From CAYWWY01 sp964462525 (GTDB taxonomy: Bacteria; Thermotogota; Thermotogae; MWEM01): DNA of 64,000 nucleotides. Positions within the stretch are counted from its first letter, which is position 1. Every line of letters begins with the position of its first letter. Positions 62,105-64,000 of this stretch are shown piece after piece. The notes beneath the pieces are model-generated. The model saw only the letters and a program-made list of their open reading frames with translations. It ran no database searches and was not told the DNA's origin. The stretch spans positions 124,001 to 188,000 of the forward strand of contig CAYWWY010000004.1 of the NCBI GenBank assembly GCA_964462525.1, in the 5' to 3' direction. The position numbers were made by a program, and so were the translations under genes.

Positions 62105-63403
62105 TTAGATGGTTCTTTCGTCTTCCAAAGATTTTTTCAACCCTTCGTTGATGGGGATATGGATATTTTGCCCAGCTTCATGAGGATGGGACTTGATCCA
62201 CTTCAGGATTTCATCCATTCCAAAATACCTTCCTTCTTTTCCTAAGTCTTGAAAAATCTTCTGAATCAAATCGAAATCTTCCTGCTGATCGACTGTCCAT
62301 CGCAGATGGCTGTAATTGGCTTGATCCAGTGCCACGTTTATCTTTCGCATATGCTTTCTCAAGTAAGGGGTGACATGTTCCCGATCAGACTTCATGGTGG
62401 CTTTTTGATTGGCTTGCTCCAAAGCATGGATACTAAAGACTTCCGTATCCAAACCATCGGGGTACGTGAGAAAGTCTATATTCGATGCGTAGTCCACATT
62501 TTGCGCGTTATCTTGGTACACTTCTACGACCCGGTCAATGACCTCGGGGTCGATCAAAGGGCAATCTCCGGTTATCCGGACTAAGATCTGGGCCCGATAT
62601 GCTTTGGCGGCTTCGTAAAAGCGAGTAAGCACATCGTTCAGGTCCCCCCGATAGTAGGGGATTGCGTGATGCTCGCACAATTGAACCAGAGGGTTGTCGG
62701 AAGGATCCACAGATGTGGCAATGATGGTCTGGTGAACTGATCGGGCTTTTCGTACGCGATCGTAAACCTGCTGAATCATGGGTTTCCTCCCCAGCTCCTT
62801 GAGCACCTTACCTGGAAGCCGTGAGGAGCTGCACCGAGCCTGGATAATGGCTACCACTTTTTTTCCATATACCAGCCATCGTTGGCGTGTGATCGACATG
62901 AACAAAGAATCGACATACTGTCCTTGAACGAGCTGATCCTGGCATTTTTTGCCCTCTTCCTGAAAACCGATTTTTCGGTAGATGGCGCTTGCTGAAGGGT
63001 TTGTTTCCAACACACCGAGATAGACCCGGTTCAAGTTCAGAATGGAGAAAGCGTAATCGACCACCAATTTTGTCGTTTGGGTTGCATATCCCTTTCCCCA
63101 GGAGGCTCTGTCTCCTATGAGGATTCCATAATCAGCCTTTCGGTTGATCCAGTCGATGTGATCGAGTTTAACGTTGCCGATGTGGCGGTTTTGGTCTTTC
63201 CGGTAGATGGCGAAGGTGATGCGGTAAGCATGGTTCGATGATGCAATGAAGCTTTGCACATCTTCTAGGGATTGCGGAGTTTTTCCGCTGACCAAAGTTC
63301 GTGTGACCTGCTCGTCGTTCATCCAGTCTACGTAGGTTTCTGTACATTCCTTTTGGGTTAGTTTTTTCAGACCGATCGATTCCGTTTCCAGGAAATACAT
63401 CAT
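62105..63403 (-). CDS. Fused GNAT acetyltransferase and SpsF-like cytidylyltransferase
   Basis: About 432 residues. Residues about 1-170 are a RimJ/PseH-like acetyltransferase (IGLKKLTQKE..., ASWGKGYATQTTKLVVDYAF, NLNRVYLGVLETNPSASAIYRKIGFQEEG). Residues about 180-432 are an SpsF/NeuA-like nucleotidyltransferase (AIIQARCSSSRLPGKVL, LVRITGDCPLIDPEV). Together they could acetylate the amino sugar (PseH step) and make the CMP-sugar (PseF step). ATG 63403 is preceded by AAGGGAGGA. An ATG six codons earlier overlaps the upstream gene. Confidence 0.85.
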   Translation of the reverse strand: MMYFLETESIGLKKLTQKECTETYVDWMNDEQVTRTLVSGKTPQSLEDVQSFIASSNHAYRITFAIYRKDQNRHIGNVKLDHIDWINRKADYGILIGDRASWGKGYATQTTKLVVDYAFSILNLNRVYLGVLETNPSASAIYRKIGFQEEGKKCQDQLVQGQYVDSLFMSITRQRWLVYGKKVVAIIQARCSSSRLPGKVLKELGRKPMIQQVYDRVRKARSVHQTIIATSVDPSDNPLVQLCEHHAIPYYRGDLNDVLTRFYEAAKAYRAQILVRITGDCPLIDPEVIDRVVEVYQDNAQNVDYASNIDFLTYPDGLDTEVFSIHALEQANQKATMKSDREHVTPYLRKHMRKINVALDQANYSHLRWTVDQQEDFDLIQKIFQDLGKEGRYFGMDEILKWIKSHPHEAGQNIHIPINEGLKKSLEDERTI

Positions 63404-63414
63404 TGGTTCCTCCC

Positions 63415-64000
63415 TTACCATTGTCTCGGATCGATGATATTGGTGGGAATGTCTGAAAAGACTTCCTTTTGTTTATGGATGGCCAGGCTTGGCACCTTAT
63501 GAAGGGTATTCCAGACTTGGATGTTCTTTTTTAACTGTTCTTCCCTCTCCACACCGATTAAAACGCTGTCGATTTCGCGGAACTGTGCAACGAAGGCCAT
63601 AGCTAATTGTTGAATAGAACAACCATATTCTATCGTCATCTCTTGTAGTTTCTTGAGATAAGGAGTTGCGTTTCTCAGTTTTTCGGGCAGGATTTCCTTG
63701 GAAAGGAAGAAGAAGCCTTGGAGATATATGCTTCGAGCGTAGATGGTCCACCCCTGATCTTTCATCCTCTGAAGAAGCTGGTTACGGAGGAACCTGTGGT
63801 CAAAGAGATTGAGTGGGATCTGAATGGAACGAATGGGTTCGATTGCTTTGGTCTTTTTAAGGAGATACTCTGCCTCCTGTGGCTCGTAGACTGATATGCC
63901 TGCATGAAGGATCTTCCCCTTTTCTTGGGCTTGATGAAAGGCTTGGACGATTTCTGCCTGATACCGGAGGATGTCATGAAAGTCATGGAGCATAGCAAGA
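63415..64000 (-). CDS. Aldo/keto reductase, C-terminal part (partial)
   Basis: The gene enters from the right edge; the last about 190 residues are present. Features of the aldo/keto reductase barrel are AGISVYEPQEAEYLL, SIQIPLNLFDHRFLRNQLL, GWTIYARSIYLQGFFF (normally substrate loop) and SVLIGVEREEQLKKNI (NADP-binding end). It lies 12 bases before the GNAT-SpsF gene, in the same operon. In related surface-sugar loci such reductases accompany SpsF and the class III aminotransferase. Confidence 0.85.
   Translation of the reverse strand, partial: LAMLHDFHDILRYQAEIVQAFHQAQEKGKILHAGISVYEPQEAEYLLKKTKAIEPIRSIQIPLNLFDHRFLRNQLLQRMKDQGWTIYARSIYLQGFFFLSKEILPEKLRNATPYLKKLQEMTIEYGCSIQQLAMAFVAQFREIDSVLIGVEREEQLKKNIQVWNTLHKVPSLAIHKQKEVFSDIPTNIIDPRQW

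Noticed and set aside
1..64000. CRISPR array, insertion sequence, prophage, tRNA or rRNA genes
   Set aside because: No regularly spaced direct repeats, transposase, integrase, phage gene or RNA gene consensus was recognised on either strand.

Overview
The window is bacterial and very gene-dense. Many genes overlap by ATGA or TAATG, Shine-Dalgarno sites are strong, and extended -10 boxes (TGGTATAAT type) recur. The lineage cannot be fixed from the sequence. A two-membrane cell seems likely, because three substrate-binding proteins have signal peptides but no lipobox cysteine and there is an ExbB/TolQ-type channel subunit. Flagella, glycosylated flagellin and many sugar/nucleoside transport genes point to a motile heterotroph (Thermotogota, spirochaete or Firmicutes-like gene content).

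Left part. The 5' end of a Lys/Glu-rich protein gene leaves the left edge (1-325, -). A clostripain-type lipoprotein peptidase follows (562-2064, +). A long co-directional block on the minus strand runs from 19102 down to 2077. Read in its own direction it holds a DUF3798 binding protein, a double ABC ATPase and two RbsC-like permeases, then TldD/TldE. After a new promoter come MurQ, a BadF-type sugar kinase, an FMN-binding membrane protein, a DUF1116 protein, an AT-rich cysteine-synthase-like gene, a cyclase-family hydrolase and a three-subunit xanthine dehydrogenase. This looks like import of a nucleoside-like solute together with amino-sugar salvage and purine/ureide-like catabolism.

Middle part. 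From 21348 down to 19215 (-) lie a GNAT protein, a MagIII/endonuclease III-like glycosylase and a lone ExbB/TolQ subunit. From 21438 (+) follow a secreted GHL10-type glycosidase, a lipoate ligase-like protein, a rhomboid protease, a secreted beta-propeller, a phosphoesterase, a radical SAM/SPASM protein, a sugar-binding protein with a fused double permease, and a CcdA/DsbD-like redox protein.

31862-42325 (+) is the most unusual metabolic locus: a LacI-type repressor with two perfect operators, a sugar-binding protein, two ADP-ribosylglycohydrolase-family enzymes, CitD/CitE/CitF-like citrate-lyase subunits, and LplB/YtcP-type permeases. The CitD-like protein has Gln where the prosthetic-group serine should be, and no citC, citX or citG is seen. 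An FMN-binding protein, a TetR regulator with a probable operator, and deoC follow.

Right part (44476-64000) is a flagellin and flagellin-glycosylation region: PseG, PseC, a giant 2102-residue flagellin, a 969-residue flagellin, a MORN-repeat protein, a Maf (MptE-like) glycosyltransferase, a class III aminotransferase, a GNAT-SpsF fusion and a partial aldo/keto reductase. Sigma-28-like promoters precede both flagellins and the MORN-Maf pair. The leader of the 969-residue flagellin resembles a CsrA-controlled hag leader. No rRNA, tRNA, CRISPR array or insertion sequence was recognised.
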